Source: Rhizobium cauense
GTDB lineage: Bacteria; Pseudomonadota; Alphaproteobacteria; Rhizobiales; Rhizobiaceae
Assembly (NCBI RefSeq): GCF_019511525.1
Contig: NZ_JAEUAT010000019.1
Coordinates: forward strand, 1-64,000
DNA length: 64,000 nt
Direction: 5' to 3'
In this document: positions 8,688 to 17,052 of the stretch, piece after piece
Position numbering within the stretch: position 1 is the first letter of the stretch
How the letters are laid out: the number at the start of each line of letters is the position of its first letter
Program-made: the position numbers and the translations under genes
The notes under the pieces: generated by a model
Told to the model about the DNA's origin: nothing
What the model saw: only the letters and a program-made list of their open reading frames with translations
The model's database searches: none

Positions 8688-8975
8688 AGGGACATCCGCC
8701 TGGCAGCCGATGCCACCAGCGCCCGCAAACTGATCGATCAGCTCGACCAGGCAATTCTTGCTAAAGCCTTCCGGGGCGAACTCGTCCCGCAATATCCAAC
8801 CGATGGGCCTGCTAACGTGCTTTTGGAGCGTCAGGGCCGACGGCCCGGCATCAAAGGCAAAGCGCGGACGCAAGGCATAATCCACAATGAGCAGGGTCCG
8901 GTGGCGGGCGGGTCGCAAAAGCGCCCCGCTTCCCAGCCCCCACCAAGACTACGCTTTGGGAGCATTAGCCTTTAA
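8688..8975 (+). pseudogene. hsdS: type I restriction specificity subunit (HsdS), C-terminal remnant
   Basis: An open stretch without a start codon encodes RLAADATSARKLIDQLDQAI followed by LAKAFRGELVPQYPTDGPAN and VLLER. This is the signature C-terminus of HsdS: the last helix of the central conserved coiled coil plus the AFRGELVPQ tail. About 95 residues remain; HsdS is usually 400-500, so both target-recognition domains are gone. No hsdM or hsdR is in the window. The in-frame TAG at 8685-8687 separates it from the DUF429 frame. It marks loss of a restriction system here, supporting a defence-type island. Confidence 0.75.
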
Positions 8976-9249
8976 CGGTGTCGTATGACGAGTTTTTCCA
9001 AGGGTATTTTTTGAACTCGTTTCGAATGGTTTTCCCCGGCATCACCGCTTCCCGGTCATCTTCATACTTCGATAGATCCGCTGTTAAGTCTTCAAGAATA
9101 CGCCTTTTCTTAAAACGATTTGAAAGCGCGGTAACGCGGTAATTCTCCTGCCGGAAGGGCATGTGGAATTCATTTGCAGCTATTTTCTTAGCCCGGCGTT
9201 CTCGCGATTTCGAATAGAACTTCGGCACTTGCTCTTTGGACTTTGACAT
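8965..9249 (-). CDS. small highly basic protein, unknown
   Basis: 94 residues, very rich in Lys and Arg (FYSKSRERRAKKIAANEFHM, NRFKKRRILEDL), likely nucleic-acid binding. The ATG at 9249 follows GGGGTGG. The 3' end overlaps the end of the HsdS remnant by 11 bases on the opposite strand. No family is recognised; base composition is more AT-rich than the flanking core genes, suggesting foreign origin. Confidence 0.45.
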   Translation of the reverse strand: MSKSKEQVPKFYSKSRERRAKKIAANEFHMPFRQENYRVTALSNRFKKRRILEDLTADLSKYEDDREAVMPGKTIRNEFKKYPWKNSSYDTVKG

Positions 9250-9267
9250 ATACCACCCCGCTGCGAG

Positions 9268-9477
9268 TTAATAAGCTCGGATGCTACGCGGGGCGGATGG
9301 TTTTGCAACCACTATTTGTGGCTTAGCGCTTCCCTTGAAGTATAGTTCGGCTTTTTTTTCCTTGTCGCTTGTCGAGCCGCTAGAGGCACTCCCAACTATG
9401 ATCATCGTGTTGATCATCGCTGCCGTTACCCCGAATGGCGCAAGGTCGAATGAGGATGGTAGCGGCGCGAACCTCAA
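9268..9477 (-). CDS. possible small orphan protein
   Basis: A 69-residue frame whose C-terminal half (YFKGSAKPQIVVAKPSAPRS) looks like real protein, with a short hydrophobic stretch near the N-terminus. There is no strong ribosome site, and a second frame (9380-9589, same strand) overlaps it; a decayed, frameshifted gene is equally possible. Unknown function. Confidence 0.25.
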   Translation of the reverse strand: MRFAPLPSSFDLAPFGVTAAMINTMIIVGSASSGSTSDKEKKAELYFKGSAKPQIVVAKPSAPRSIRAY

Positions 9478-9901
9478 AAAACGCTCTTCTAACAGGCCCT
9501 CGCGTACGCCCGAAATTGAAAAGGCCCCGGAACGTCTTCCGAAGCCCGTTTCCCCAATTAAGGGACGTTGCGTTGCATCGCGTAACCATCTCGCGAGGAT
9601 GGTGGTCTACCGACCTTCTTTAGCGCTTGGCAGGTGGTCACTGCCTAAAAGGCTCTGGACGCTGGCACTTGGCCGTTGGTGAAGGAAACCGGCTTGCGGT
9701 GACCAGGCAGAATAGTGGCACTTTTGCGCGGTGGATAAAAGCCAGCAGTGTTGACCTGTCTTCAGATTTGCATCGCACACCGTACATGCTAGGCAGGCCC
9801 CGCTCGAACTGCCCCCTGACTGCCCCCAGAGCGATGACAATTAAAAATTATTATTCGGCTACGAAAATCGGACAATTCGTATTTGAAATCATTGAGAAAT
9901 T
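9478..9901. other. gene-poor stretch at the island edge
   Basis: About 420 bases without a supported gene. Short frames on both strands overlap. The right part, 9838-9900, is AT-rich and runs directly into the 3' end of tRNA-Glu(CTC), the place where an integrated element would end. I could not find a second copy of the tRNA 3' sequence in the window. Confidence 0.35.
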
Positions 9902-9976
9902 TGGTACGCCCTGCGGTAGTCGAAACCGCCTTTACAGAATGAGAATCTGTTGTCCTAACCGATAGACGAAGGGCGC
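9902..9976 (-). tRNA. tRNA-Glu (CTC)
   Basis: A full cloverleaf on the minus strand: acceptor GCGCCCT/AGGGCGT, D arm GTC..GAC, anticodon stem ACAGA/TCTGT with loop TTCTCAT (anticodon CTC), T arm GCGGT-TTCGACT-ACCGC, discriminator A and an encoded CCA. 75 bases. Its 5' 26 bases are identical to those of the second tRNA-Glu at 10611. Its 3' end faces the accessory region. Confidence 0.9.
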
Positions 9977-10194
9977 ATTGATAAAAAAGTAGGAATGAAC
10001 AGGCGGTTCGACAAGACGCCTAAGCTTTGAAATCAAAGATGCTGGCGCCCAAAGGCGGGGCCGTGTCTGCTCATGCACGGGCTTCAGCCCACTATAATCT
10101 TCGCAAGCGCCAGGCCATCATCGCTTTGTGGTGGAAGCAGTCATTGACATCAGGTTTGTTGCACCAACTTCCCTTTAAAGGATTGGAGGAGCTT

Positions 10195-10527
10195 ATGCCA
10201 AAGTTTGTCACGATAGGATACGGAGACGAAGCCGACTACCAACGGACGGACAAGACCGTCCGTGACGATGCTCACGCGCATGATGCAAAGCTTCAGCAAG
10301 CCGGCGTCGAGATGGGCATAGCAGGCCGGGCCGTGCAGGTTAGAAACCATGGCGCGAAGGAAGTGACCGTTTCCGAAGGTGCATTCATGAGGTCCGAATT
10401 GCCTGTCGCGGGTTTCGCCGTCATCGAAGCGGCTGACCTAGCGGAGGCGATAGCAATGGTATCCAAGACGCCATGCGCTGTGGCCTACGGTGTCGTCGAG
10501 GTTTGGCCACTAAGGCAAACGCTGTAG
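10195..10527 (+). CDS. YCII-related domain protein
   Basis: 110 residues starting at the ATG with GGAGGAG six bases upstream; the frame is open from 10027 but the upstream part has no ribosome site. The fold pattern (PKFVTIGYGDEADYQRT, VEMGIAGRAVQVRNHG, VTVSEGAFMRSE, VAGFAVIEAADLAEAIAM) matches the YCII/YciI-like family of small dimeric alpha/beta barrel proteins, often linked to sigma factor modules. The biochemical role of the family is mostly unknown. It lies alone between two tRNA-Glu genes. Confidence 0.7.
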   Translation: MPKFVTIGYGDEADYQRTDKTVRDDAHAHDAKLQQAGVEMGIAGRAVQVRNHGAKEVTVSEGAFMRSELPVAGFAVIEAADLAEAIAMVSKTPCAVAYGVVEVWPLRQTL

Positions 10528-10610
10528 CGCCGGGCGACTGGAAAGCCTGTTGGGCTAGCCACGGGTCGATTACAGCAACAATCTGAAAAATTCAATGAAA
10601 TCAATCACGA

Positions 10611-10685
10611 TGGCACGCCCTAGGGGAGTCGAACCCCTCTTCCCAGAATGAAAATCTGGTGTCCTAACCGATAGACGAAGGGCGC
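10611..10685 (-). tRNA. tRNA-Glu (TTC)
   Basis: Minus-strand cloverleaf: acceptor GCGCCCT/AGGGCGT, anticodon stem CCAGA/TCTGG with loop TTTTCAT (anticodon TTC), T arm AGGGG-TTCGACT-CCCCT, discriminator G and encoded CCA. The first acceptor pair is G-U. 75 bases; the main tRNA-Glu isoacceptor type. Confidence 0.93.
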
Positions 10686-10882
10686 TTCCTTCGTGGTGGC
10701 GCCCTTATAGTCAGGCACTCTGAATCCCGCAAGCGGCAATTTCGATTTTTATCAAAAAAATGACAGGATTTTTTTGCGGGTGCGAAATGGCATTTATTGC
10801 AGCCGAATCAAAACGCTGGGCGACGGTGTTCAGAGACGTCGGCCCAAGCTCACGCTACGCTATGAGCCACAAATGGCGAGTG

Positions 10883-12028
10883 TCACAGCGCATGAGCGAC
10901 GGCTGCCGCGGCTGGCCTGCCGCCGCAGCCCCAGTTCCAATCGCGGCTTCTTCCGGTATCGACGTGGACGGAGTCCGTATGGCAATAGGTGCCGACGCCG
11001 CCGCGATCCGGCAAGGAGCGGATGTAGCCGGCGATATCCCATTTCGACACGCCTTCGACCTGAATGTCGGCGGCGTCGCAGCTCTTGTGCATCGATTCTT
11101 CGGCGCCGCCGACCATGCGGTTGTGGTTCGGGTCGCGGTAGCCTGAGGTGACGACGACCGGCTTGCCGAAGTGCGTTTCGACCGCCTTGATCACGTTCAG
11201 AAGGTTCGGTTTGAAGCAGCCGACCTCTACCTTGTCATTTTGAAGATGCAGGCCGTTGGGCGCGATCCGCGTCATGCCGGGCAGGGAAGCCTTTTGTAGT
11301 AGTCCGGAAAGGCTGCCGAGGAGGTTCTGTCTCGGCGCGCTGTAGAGCGCGTTCATCGTTTGGCCCGCTAGTGCGCCGGTCGCGAGCGAAGCACTCTGAA
11401 CCGGTGGAGCGGGCGTGCTCGCATTCTGCGACGACTGCTGCGGGAGCAAGGGCTGTCCCGGCTGCGCTTGTTGAGGTTGATCGACCGGAACCTGGCTGCT
11501 GTAGACACTGGAGCGTGCCGGGCTGACACCTACAGGTGCGTAGGCGTTGCTCCCGGAGGGCTGCAGTTGCGTGGAGGTCGGATTGTTCTGCGGCTGGGTG
11601 CGCATCGAGAAGATGCTCATTGCCTGGGCGTTGATACCGGTTGATTGCATCGCCAGGCCGCCGATATTGGCGGGGGCCGAGGCCGCTGTACCCACTGCCA
11701 TTGGCTGTGGGTTCGGAGCCTGCGTTGGCTGAGCGCCCGATACGTTCGCGACCAAGGGGTCGCGATAGCCGGGTTGGGCCGGGGTAGTTGCAGTGGTCTG
11801 CGGTGCTGTTGCTGCCGGCTCAGCGGGCGTCAGAACAGCGGCTGCATCGGCTGCCTTCTTGTCCGACATGCAGCCGGTGAGCATCAGCGCCGATGTGGCG
11901 ATCAGAAGGGCAGATCCGAAAGGTATCCGCTTTTCAAGAGCGAGCACGCGAGCATTCTCCAGGAAGCGGCGAACGCTGCGGAAAATCGCACCATTCGCCT
12001 CGAGTCGGTTGGAGAGTGCCCGCGCCAT
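10883..12028 (-). CDS. DUF882 / peptidase M15-type lipoprotein (YcbK-like)
   Basis: 381 residues. A hydrophobic segment ends in a lipobox (SALMLTGC), so the protein is a lipoprotein. A long Pro/Gln/Ala-rich linker of about 200 residues follows, then a C-terminal DUF882 domain: TSGYRDPNHN, SMHKSCDAADIQ (first zinc His and Asp) and SVHVDTG (last zinc His). Such M15-fold domains cleave peptidoglycan peptides in the periplasm. The first 35 residues before the hydrophobic segment may be extra; a later start near the Leu-Glu-Lys-Arg stretch is possible. It is followed on the same strand, upstream, by gloA. Confidence 0.75.
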   Translation of the reverse strand: MARALSNRLEANGAIFRSVRRFLENARVLALEKRIPFGSALLIATSALMLTGCMSDKKAADAAAVLTPAEPAATAPQTTATTPAQPGYRDPLVANVSGAQPTQAPNPQPMAVGTAASAPANIGGLAMQSTGINAQAMSIFSMRTQPQNNPTSTQLQPSGSNAYAPVGVSPARSSVYSSQVPVDQPQQAQPGQPLLPQQSSQNASTPAPPVQSASLATGALAGQTMNALYSAPRQNLLGSLSGLLQKASLPGMTRIAPNGLHLQNDKVEVGCFKPNLLNVIKAVETHFGKPVVVTSGYRDPNHNRMVGGAEESMHKSCDAADIQVEGVSKWDIAGYIRSLPDRGGVGTYCHTDSVHVDTGRSRDWNWGCGGRPAAAAVAHAL

Positions 12029-12102
12029 CCGGCTGCGGCAAGCGCGATGCGGACACGCCGGTCCGAAATCGAAAAAGCCGCAAGCCTCGCAAAAGCCTCG
12101 GC

Positions 12103-12543
12103 TTACCAGGCGCCGGTATTGCCCATCGAAGCCCAGGGCTCGGCGGTCGGAAGGCTGCCACCCTTCTGCAGAATCTCGATCGAGATCCCGTCGGGCGAGC
12201 GCACGAAGGCCATGTGGCCGTCGCGCGGCGGGCGGTTGATCGTGATGCCGTTGTCCATCAGCTTCTGGCAGGTGGCATAGATATCATCGACCTCGTAGGC
12301 GAGATGACCGAAATTGCGTCCGCCGGTGTAATCCTCGGTATCCCAGTTGTAGGTGAGTTCCAGGCAGGGTGCGCCCTTGGTGCTGGCCTCGGCCTTGTCG
12401 CTGGGGGCGGCAAGGAAGACGAGCGTGAATCGGCCCTTCTCGTTTTCAATCCGTCTGACTTCTTCGAGGCCGAAGAGCGTCGTGTAAAAGTGCAGGGAGG
12501 CGTCGAGATCCTTCACGCGGACCATGGTGTGGAGATAACGCAT
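12103..12543 (-). CDS. gloA: lactoylglutathione lyase (glyoxalase I)
   Basis: 146 residues, normal length for proteobacterial GloA. It converts the hemithioacetal of methylglyoxal and glutathione to S-lactoylglutathione in the cytoplasm. Metal ligands of the glyoxalase fold are visible: His in MRYLHTMVRV, Glu in APCLELTYNW, His in NFGHLAYEVDD and Glu in GISIEILQKG. The motif DYTGGRNFGHLA is typical of GloA. The gene lies 74 bases upstream of the DUF882 lipoprotein on the same strand. Confidence 0.92.
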   Translation of the reverse strand: MRYLHTMVRVKDLDASLHFYTTLFGLEEVRRIENEKGRFTLVFLAAPSDKAEASTKGAPCLELTYNWDTEDYTGGRNFGHLAYEVDDIYATCQKLMDNGITINRPPRDGHMAFVRSPDGISIEILQKGGSLPTAEPWASMGNTGAW

Positions 12544-12738
12544 TCTGTTTCCTCTCTATTGCAGGGCGTTGAATTCTTATGTGGCGGGACACCAGTTTCG
12601 GGCAAGACAGCGGGGTATGATTGGCAACTGGGAATAATCGAAAAGTAGGACTTGCGCTAATCCGTTACCAACATGTTAATCTTGATCTCAAGAATCAGTT
12701 AACCGTAACAGTGTGACGCGTATTGAGGGACTGGCGAC

Positions 12739-13317
12739 ATGGCTGACAGAATTTCATCAAAGGAATTCACTGACCTCGATCAACTCGGGGGGGAAGCGGT
12801 CGACCTCATAGAAATCACGGGTGTGGTCAAGTGGTTCGACGTTGCCAAGGGCTTCGGTTTCATCGTGCCTGACAACGGCATGCAGGATGTCCTTCTCCAT
12901 GTGACGTGCCTGCGCCGCGACGGCTACCAGACAATTCTTGAAGGTACACGCATCGTCGCGCTGATCCAGCGCCGTGAGCGGGGCTATCAAGCATTCAAGA
13001 TCCTCTCCATGGATCAGTCGACGGCGGTGCATCCCTCGATGCTGCCGCCGGTGCGCACACATGTGCAGGTGACGGCGACCAGCGGTCTTGAGCGCGCGCT
13101 GGTCAAGTGGTTCAACCGCACAAAGGGCTTCGGGTTCCTGACACGCGGCGAGGGGACGGAGGACATTTTCGTTCACATGGAAACCCTGCGCCGATTCGGC
13201 CTCACCGAACTCCGCCCGGGTCAGGTCGTGCTCGTGCGCTACGGCGACGGCGACAAGGGCCTGATGGCAGCCGAGATTCATCCGGATGTGCCGAGCCCCG
13301 TGAGCCGCGCACACTGA
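12739..13317 (+). CDS. protein with two cold-shock domains
   Basis: 192 residues with two CSD units: residues 27-90 (GVVKWFDVAKGFGFIVPDNG, DVLLHVTCLRRDG) and 119-185 (ALVKWFNRTKGFGFLTRGEG, DIFVHMETLRRFG). Both keep the RNP1 KGFGF motif; RNP2 is DVLLHV and DIFVHM. Such double-CSD proteins are typical of alphaproteobacteria and bind single-stranded RNA or DNA. The stop overlaps the start of the DUF192 gene (TGATG), so translation is coupled. Confidence 0.88.
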   Translation: MADRISSKEFTDLDQLGGEAVDLIEITGVVKWFDVAKGFGFIVPDNGMQDVLLHVTCLRRDGYQTILEGTRIVALIQRRERGYQAFKILSMDQSTAVHPSMLPPVRTHVQVTATSGLERALVKWFNRTKGFGFLTRGEGTEDIFVHMETLRRFGLTELRPGQVVLVRYGDGDKGLMAAEIHPDVPSPVSRAH

Positions 13318-13799
13318 TGCGTATGTTCGCTGCCTATCGAATCAAAAGCGCCCTTGCGGCGCTTTTTTTCATCATCGCCTTTCCCGTTCTCTCCCAGCAG
13401 CCGATGAAATTCGACAAGGAGCCGCTGATCGTCCAGACGGCATCCGGCAAAAGGCTGAATTTCATCGTCGAGATCGCCGATACCAACGAACAGCGTGCCC
13501 GGGGACTGATGTATCGCAAGGAAATGGCCGACGATGCCGGCATGATCTTCGATTTCGGCGTTGCGCGGCGGGTGCAAATGTGGATGGAAAACACCATCCT
13601 GCCGCTCGATATGCTGTTCGTCGATTCGACGGGCACGATCCGCAACATCAAGGAAAATGCGGTGCCGTACTCCCGCGATATCATCGATTCGATGACTGAC
13701 GTGAAGTACGTGGTCGAACTCAACGCCGGGATTGTCGGCAAGCTCGGCATCAAGGTCGGCGACAAGGTGATGAGCGCGACGACCACGAAGAGGAAGTAG
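13317..13799 (+). CDS. exported DUF192 family protein
   Basis: 160 residues starting at the ATG in the TGATG overlap with the cold-shock gene. A signal peptide (IKSALAALFFIIAFPVLS) is followed by the DUF192 domain: RARGLMYRKEMADDAGMIFD, MWMENTILPLDMLFVD, VKYVVELNAG and GDKV at the end. The family is widespread and lacks a defined biochemical role. Co-transcription with the cold-shock gene is a conserved rhizobial arrangement as I recall it. Confidence 0.85.
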   Translation: MRMFAAYRIKSALAALFFIIAFPVLSQQPMKFDKEPLIVQTASGKRLNFIVEIADTNEQRARGLMYRKEMADDAGMIFDFGVARRVQMWMENTILPLDMLFVDSTGTIRNIKENAVPYSRDIIDSMTDVKYVVELNAGIVGKLGIKVGDKVMSATTTKRK

Positions 13800-13909
13800 G
13801 CTCGCTCGGGCGATCCCTTGGACCACTGAGAGCGACCGAACAACAGATCCTACTGCGGAATTTCCGCCATGGCGTTTGGCATCTTTAGAGCGACGAGGAA
13901 AATTCGGCG

Positions 13910-14344
13910 ATGAGAATTTTACGGACAGTTGCATTCGGGGTGTTGATTGCGGGGTGTCTGGGTGCCGCAAAAGCACCCGCCGCGACAGGGGACTTCGGAG
14001 GTCAGACGCTTAGTCTCATCAATTCCTACAGGACGAGCCGTGGCCTGCGTCCTCTGGCAGAAAGCGGAACTTTGAAAGCATTGGCGCGGCAACATAGTCG
14101 CTACCAGGCGGCACGGGGAAGCATGACTCACGCTGGCTTCCGCCAGAGATCGGCTCAAGCCAAGGCTGCCGGACTCAGCATCGTATGTTCAGAGAACGTA
14201 GGTGTCGGATATCGTAGCCCACAGCAGCTTTTCTCCGGGTGGAGGAACTCGCCGGGCCACAACACCAATCTCCTGCGCCCCAAGCTGCGATACGCGGCAG
14301 TATCCGTGGTCGGGAACTACTCAACCTTCTTTGCTTGTGAATAG
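13910..14344 (+). CDS. secreted CAP (SCP-like) domain protein
   Basis: 144 residues. Signal peptide about residues 1-26 (VAFGVLIAGCLGAAKAPAA). The CAP domain motifs are present: INSYRTSRGLRPL, ALARQHSRYQA, MTHAGFRQR, SENVGVG and the C-terminal WRNSPGHNTNLL. Bacterial CAP proteins are extracytoplasmic and of mostly unknown function. The gene stands alone, with its own ribosome site. Confidence 0.82.
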   Translation: MRILRTVAFGVLIAGCLGAAKAPAATGDFGGQTLSLINSYRTSRGLRPLAESGTLKALARQHSRYQAARGSMTHAGFRQRSAQAKAAGLSIVCSENVGVGYRSPQQLFSGWRNSPGHNTNLLRPKLRYAAVSVVGNYSTFFACE

Positions 14345-14433
14345 CGTCCGCTGAGCGGAGTCTGAACCATCAGCGGGTGAAATCGGCGGACGTTCTGCGT
14401 CAGGCTTTCTCAGCGCTCCGGACAGGCCCGTCG

Positions 14434-15048
14434 CTAGGCGAGAGCAAGGATTGATGCCGCTCCCCGAAAAAGCAACGTCGTCACGACGGCGGCGGCGGCA
14501 GTCAGTGCCAGGCCGATCAAGATCGTCATACCATCGCGCTCGATCAAGCCGACTGCGATCACGCAAATCGCCATTGAAGGCACGACGTTGCCAAAGGGAA
14601 TGGGCAACGCGATCACGATTGCTAGCGCAAAGACGGGGAGACCCAGGAGGGAGGGCAGAATCTGTCCTGCGAGCGCCTTCTTCATTCTTCCTGGTCGGAC
14701 CACCTTTTCGACGCGCCTGACCACGGGCCCGGCATGATACTCCATTCCCTCGAACAGCTTCCGTGGCAACCGACGGCGTCGGAGAACCGAGGGAAGCCAT
14801 GGGTTTCGAGCGCCGAGTGAAAGCTGCAACGAGATGATTGCGAGTGCTGATCCAAAAACGAAGCCGAAGGGGCCCGGTATCGGAATGAGCGGAGGTATGG
14901 CAAAAAGAAGAAGAAGGAATCCGAAACCGGACTGTCCCATCTCGTCGACGATCTCGCCAATCGTAAGACCATCCCGTTCGCGAGCGGTGGCGGCGAGATT
15001 TGAAAGCGTGCGTGATGCGGCACCCTTGGGTCGATGCTCCTGCGGCAT
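14434..15048 (-). CDS. exoD: ExoD-family membrane protein
   Basis: 204 residues from the ATG at 15048, which has GGCGAGG upstream and lies four bases after the stop of the preceding gene; the frame also allows 15084, which would overlap that gene. The motif GFGFLLLLFAIPPLIPIPGP, the hydrophobic segments near residues 40-75 and 125-190, and the middle part with RRRLPRKLFEGM match the ExoD family (exopolysaccharide synthesis, first described in Rhizobium). It is an inner-membrane protein whose exact function is unclear. Confidence 0.85.
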   Translation of the reverse strand: MPQEHRPKGAASRTLSNLAATARERDGLTIGEIVDEMGQSGFGFLLLLFAIPPLIPIPGPFGFVFGSALAIISLQLSLGARNPWLPSVLRRRRLPRKLFEGMEYHAGPVVRRVEKVVRPGRMKKALAGQILPSLLGLPVFALAIVIALPIPFGNVVPSMAICVIAVGLIERDGMTILIGLALTAAAAVVTTLLFRGAASILALA

Positions 15049-15052
15049 GCCG

Positions 15053-15412
15053 TCAGGCCTCGCCGTCGTCGCCACGTGCGGCACCGAATATTTCGGTCAA
15101 GGCGCTGCAACGCGGATCGTTGACGTCAAACAGTTCGGCCGAAGACGTCCAGCCGCTCGCGATACCAACGGCAGTTACGATCGCCCAGTAGGGCTCCGCT
15201 TCGGCGCGCTCTAGCAGGCGAGGGGCGTGGGTTGCGATGCATTGCTGCGATTGCTGTATGGTCTCGATGGGGAGGTTTGCGCTGTTGATGCGCTCACTGA
15301 TTTCCGCATGGAGTGGGTCGACGACGAACAGAGCAAAAAGCCAGGCGGCGATTTCAGAAATCAAGACGATATTTCCATGGCATCGGCGTAGATGTCGGAA
15401 ATGGTCCGACAT
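15053..15412 (-). CDS. hypothetical protein upstream of exoD
   Basis: About 119 residues from the ATG at 15412 (frame open to 15469). An N-terminal hydrophobic stretch (IVLISEIAAWLFALFVVDPL) could be a membrane anchor; the rest is soluble with two cysteines (QQCIATHAP, DPRCSALTE). It ends four bases before the preferred exoD start, so the two genes form an operon. No family is recognised. Confidence 0.5.
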   Translation of the reverse strand: MSDHFRHLRRCHGNIVLISEIAAWLFALFVVDPLHAEISERINSANLPIETIQQSQQCIATHAPRLLERAEAEPYWAIVTAVGIASGWTSSAELFDVNDPRCSALTEIFGAARGDDGEA

Positions 15413-15671
15413 CACGAAAGTGCCGTTGCTTTCGCCAGAGGAGCCCGGACCAGCGGGTCGAGCCTTCATTTGGTGATCATGCGGCCGGTTTCAAGTGCCG
15501 CCTCGGGCCGCAATGTCCAATGCCGGAACTGGCAGTGTTTTTGTTGGCTGGCATCGGGCGCAACAACGCTGGTACAACGCTCACGCCGGCATATGTCTTT
15601 AACCGGGTGTTGCCCCTGGTGCGACCAGATGGCGCCCTAGTATCGCGGCAGCGAATTCCCACATTCATATC

Positions 15672-15785
15672 ATGAAATACAAAACCGCAACCGCTCTCGC
15701 CATAACCGCCTTCATCGGACTCGCATGCCTGTTGCTGGTCACGATTTCGGTTGTCGGCCATACCGCAGCAGTCCCGCTCGTATAG
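15672..15785 (+). CDS. possible 37-residue membrane peptide
   Basis: A short frame with an ATG start and TAG stop encodes a basic N-terminus (KYKTA) followed by one long hydrophobic helix (LAITAFIGLACLLLVTISVV). This is the shape of a small inner-membrane peptide, but no ribosome site is obvious and similar patterns arise by chance. It lies between the exoD operon and nsrR. Confidence 0.3.
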   Translation: MKYKTATALAITAFIGLACLLLVTISVVGHTAAVPLV

Positions 15786-15852
15786 GTTTGGTCGGGAGCA
15801 TGCTGACCCGGATTGCTTGCAGGGTTGTCGCCCTCGGATTGGCCAGATAGCG

Positions 15853-16272
15853 CTAGCGATGACCCAAGAGGGCACGCAGCTGGTCTTTGCGGTGTACGAG
15901 ATCGGCTACGCTGTACCGGTCGAAGACGCCGACGAACGCCGCGGTGGCCTCGGACAGGATACTTGGCATTCCGCAAGCTCGCTGTACGATACACTCCGAG
16001 CATTCCAGCAAATCCGTCAGACCCTCGGTGTGCCGTATCAGACGGCCGAGATTAATGCTGGTCGCCGGACTCCTCATGCGAATGCCGCCGCCTCGGCCGC
16101 GCACGGACTCGATGAAACCCGCGGCGGAAAGATCTTGAACGACCTTCATGAGATGATTTTGAGAGATCGAGAAAGCCGTCGCGATCTCGCGGATCGAACA
16201 CAACTCGCCCTCGCGTGCGCCGAGGAACACCATCACTCGTATCCCATAGTCCGTGTATCTGGTTAACCGCAT
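15853..16272 (-). CDS. nsrR: NsrR-type Rrf2 family nitric-oxide-sensing repressor
   Basis: 139 residues from the ATG giving MRLTRYTDYGIRV, the conserved Rrf2/NsrR start. A winged helix follows (IREIATAFSISQNHLMKVVQ, FIESVRGRGGGI), then the three iron-sulphur cysteines in LLECSECIVQRACGM. NsrR represses NO-detoxification genes until NO attacks its Fe-S cluster. The gene is divergent from the haemoglobin operon, and two NsrR-like operators lie between them, so it should control that operon and itself. Confidence 0.88.
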   Translation of the reverse strand: MRLTRYTDYGIRVMVFLGAREGELCSIREIATAFSISQNHLMKVVQDLSAAGFIESVRGRGGGIRMRSPATSINLGRLIRHTEGLTDLLECSECIVQRACGMPSILSEATAAFVGVFDRYSVADLVHRKDQLRALLGHR

Positions 16273-16301
16273 CGCACCTGCGTCAAAACGCCCGTTCATA
16301 A

Positions 16302-16324
16302 AAGATGCATTTCATTAGCATGTT
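16302..16324. promoter_or_regulatory. NsrR-type operator 1
   Basis: An 11-1-11 element: AAGATGCATTT (16302-16312) equals the NsrR half-site consensus as I remember it from enterobacteria; the second half ATTAGCATGTT matches its complement at 7 of 11 positions. It is 30 bases from the nsrR start, suited to autoregulation. Confidence 0.65.
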
Positions 16325-16338
16325 TTTGGTTCGTGTAA

Positions 16339-16361
16339 TAGATGCATATCAGATGCATGTT
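16339..16361. promoter_or_regulatory. NsrR-type operator 2
   Basis: A second 11-1-11 element: TAGATGCATAT (16339-16349) and AGATGCATGTT (16351-16361), each matching the NsrR half-site at 9 of 11 positions. It is 14 bases upstream of the haemoglobin-fusion start and includes two AGATGCAT repeats. Its centre is 37 bases from operator 1. Confidence 0.65.
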
Positions 16362-16374
16362 TAGGAGCCTGTCG

Positions 16375-17040
16375 ATGGCAAACCTCACTGAAGCGCAGAT
16401 TTCGGAAGTGCTGAGGGAATTCTACAGCCGAGTTCGCAAGGATGAGGAGCTCGGTCCGGTATTCGCTGTCGTCGAGGACTGGGACGAACACCTTACCCGA
16501 CTCGAGGAGTTCTGGTCGTCACTGACCGCGATGAGTGGGAAGTACAAAGGCAATCCCATCGCGATGCATCTTATTCACGCGGGCAAAATGAGGCCCTCGA
16601 TGTTCAATCGATGGCTGGCATTGTGGACGGAGACGACGAACGCGCTTGTCGAGCGGGAAACGGCGCAAATGATGCAGGCGAAAGCGGCACGGATCGCAGC
16701 GCGTCTATCCCATGCCATATTCAAGAATGCCATCGTCCCGGACCTTCAGAAGGATCTGCGGCCGCAACCCTTCCGGTCGTCAGCTGAATTCACCGAAGAA
16801 ACCATCCCGCAGCAACTGCTCCGTTTGCACACCCTGGACCAAGACACTTGGGGGGTGCTCCGGGTGAGCCGAGGCAAGATCCGCTATCGCGAAGACACAA
16901 CAGTGGCGGGAGAAGAGATAGGCCAGCGGGACAGCCGCGTAATTCCGCCCGGCATTCCCCATCAGCTGGAGGTGATCGGTCCGTTCAGTCTCAAGATCGA
17001 TTTCTATGATCGTAATCCATCCGAATACCTGAAAGTATGA
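16375..17040 (+). CDS. truncated haemoglobin (group III) fused to a DUF1971/TehB-like cupin domain
   Basis: 221 residues from the ATG with AGGAG eight bases upstream. Residues 1-125 are a group III truncated globin (EVLREFYSRVRKDEELGPVF, WDEHLTRLEEFWSSLTAMSG, MHLIHAGKM, AARIAARLSHAIF); the proximal His is likely in the MHLIHAGKM/FWSS region. Residues 135-221 are DUF1971 (LLRLHTLDQDTWGVLRVSRG, RVIPPGIPHQLEVIG, LKIDFYDRNP), the domain of YeaR and the TehB N-terminus, which in E. coli is induced by nitrate and NO. The fusion suggests one NO- or oxidant-linked protein. Twelve bases separate it from hmp. Confidence 0.85.
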   Translation: MANLTEAQISEVLREFYSRVRKDEELGPVFAVVEDWDEHLTRLEEFWSSLTAMSGKYKGNPIAMHLIHAGKMRPSMFNRWLALWTETTNALVERETAQMMQAKAARIAARLSHAIFKNAIVPDLQKDLRPQPFRSSAEFTEETIPQQLLRLHTLDQDTWGVLRVSRGKIRYREDTTVAGEEIGQRDSRVIPPGIPHQLEVIGPFSLKIDFYDRNPSEYLKV

Positions 17041-17052
17041 AAGGAAACATCC

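Noticed and set aside
15477..15875. A minus-strand 132-residue frame between exoD and nsrR
   Set aside because: It overlaps the end of nsrR on the same strand and reads as Cys/Arg/Gly-rich nonsense.
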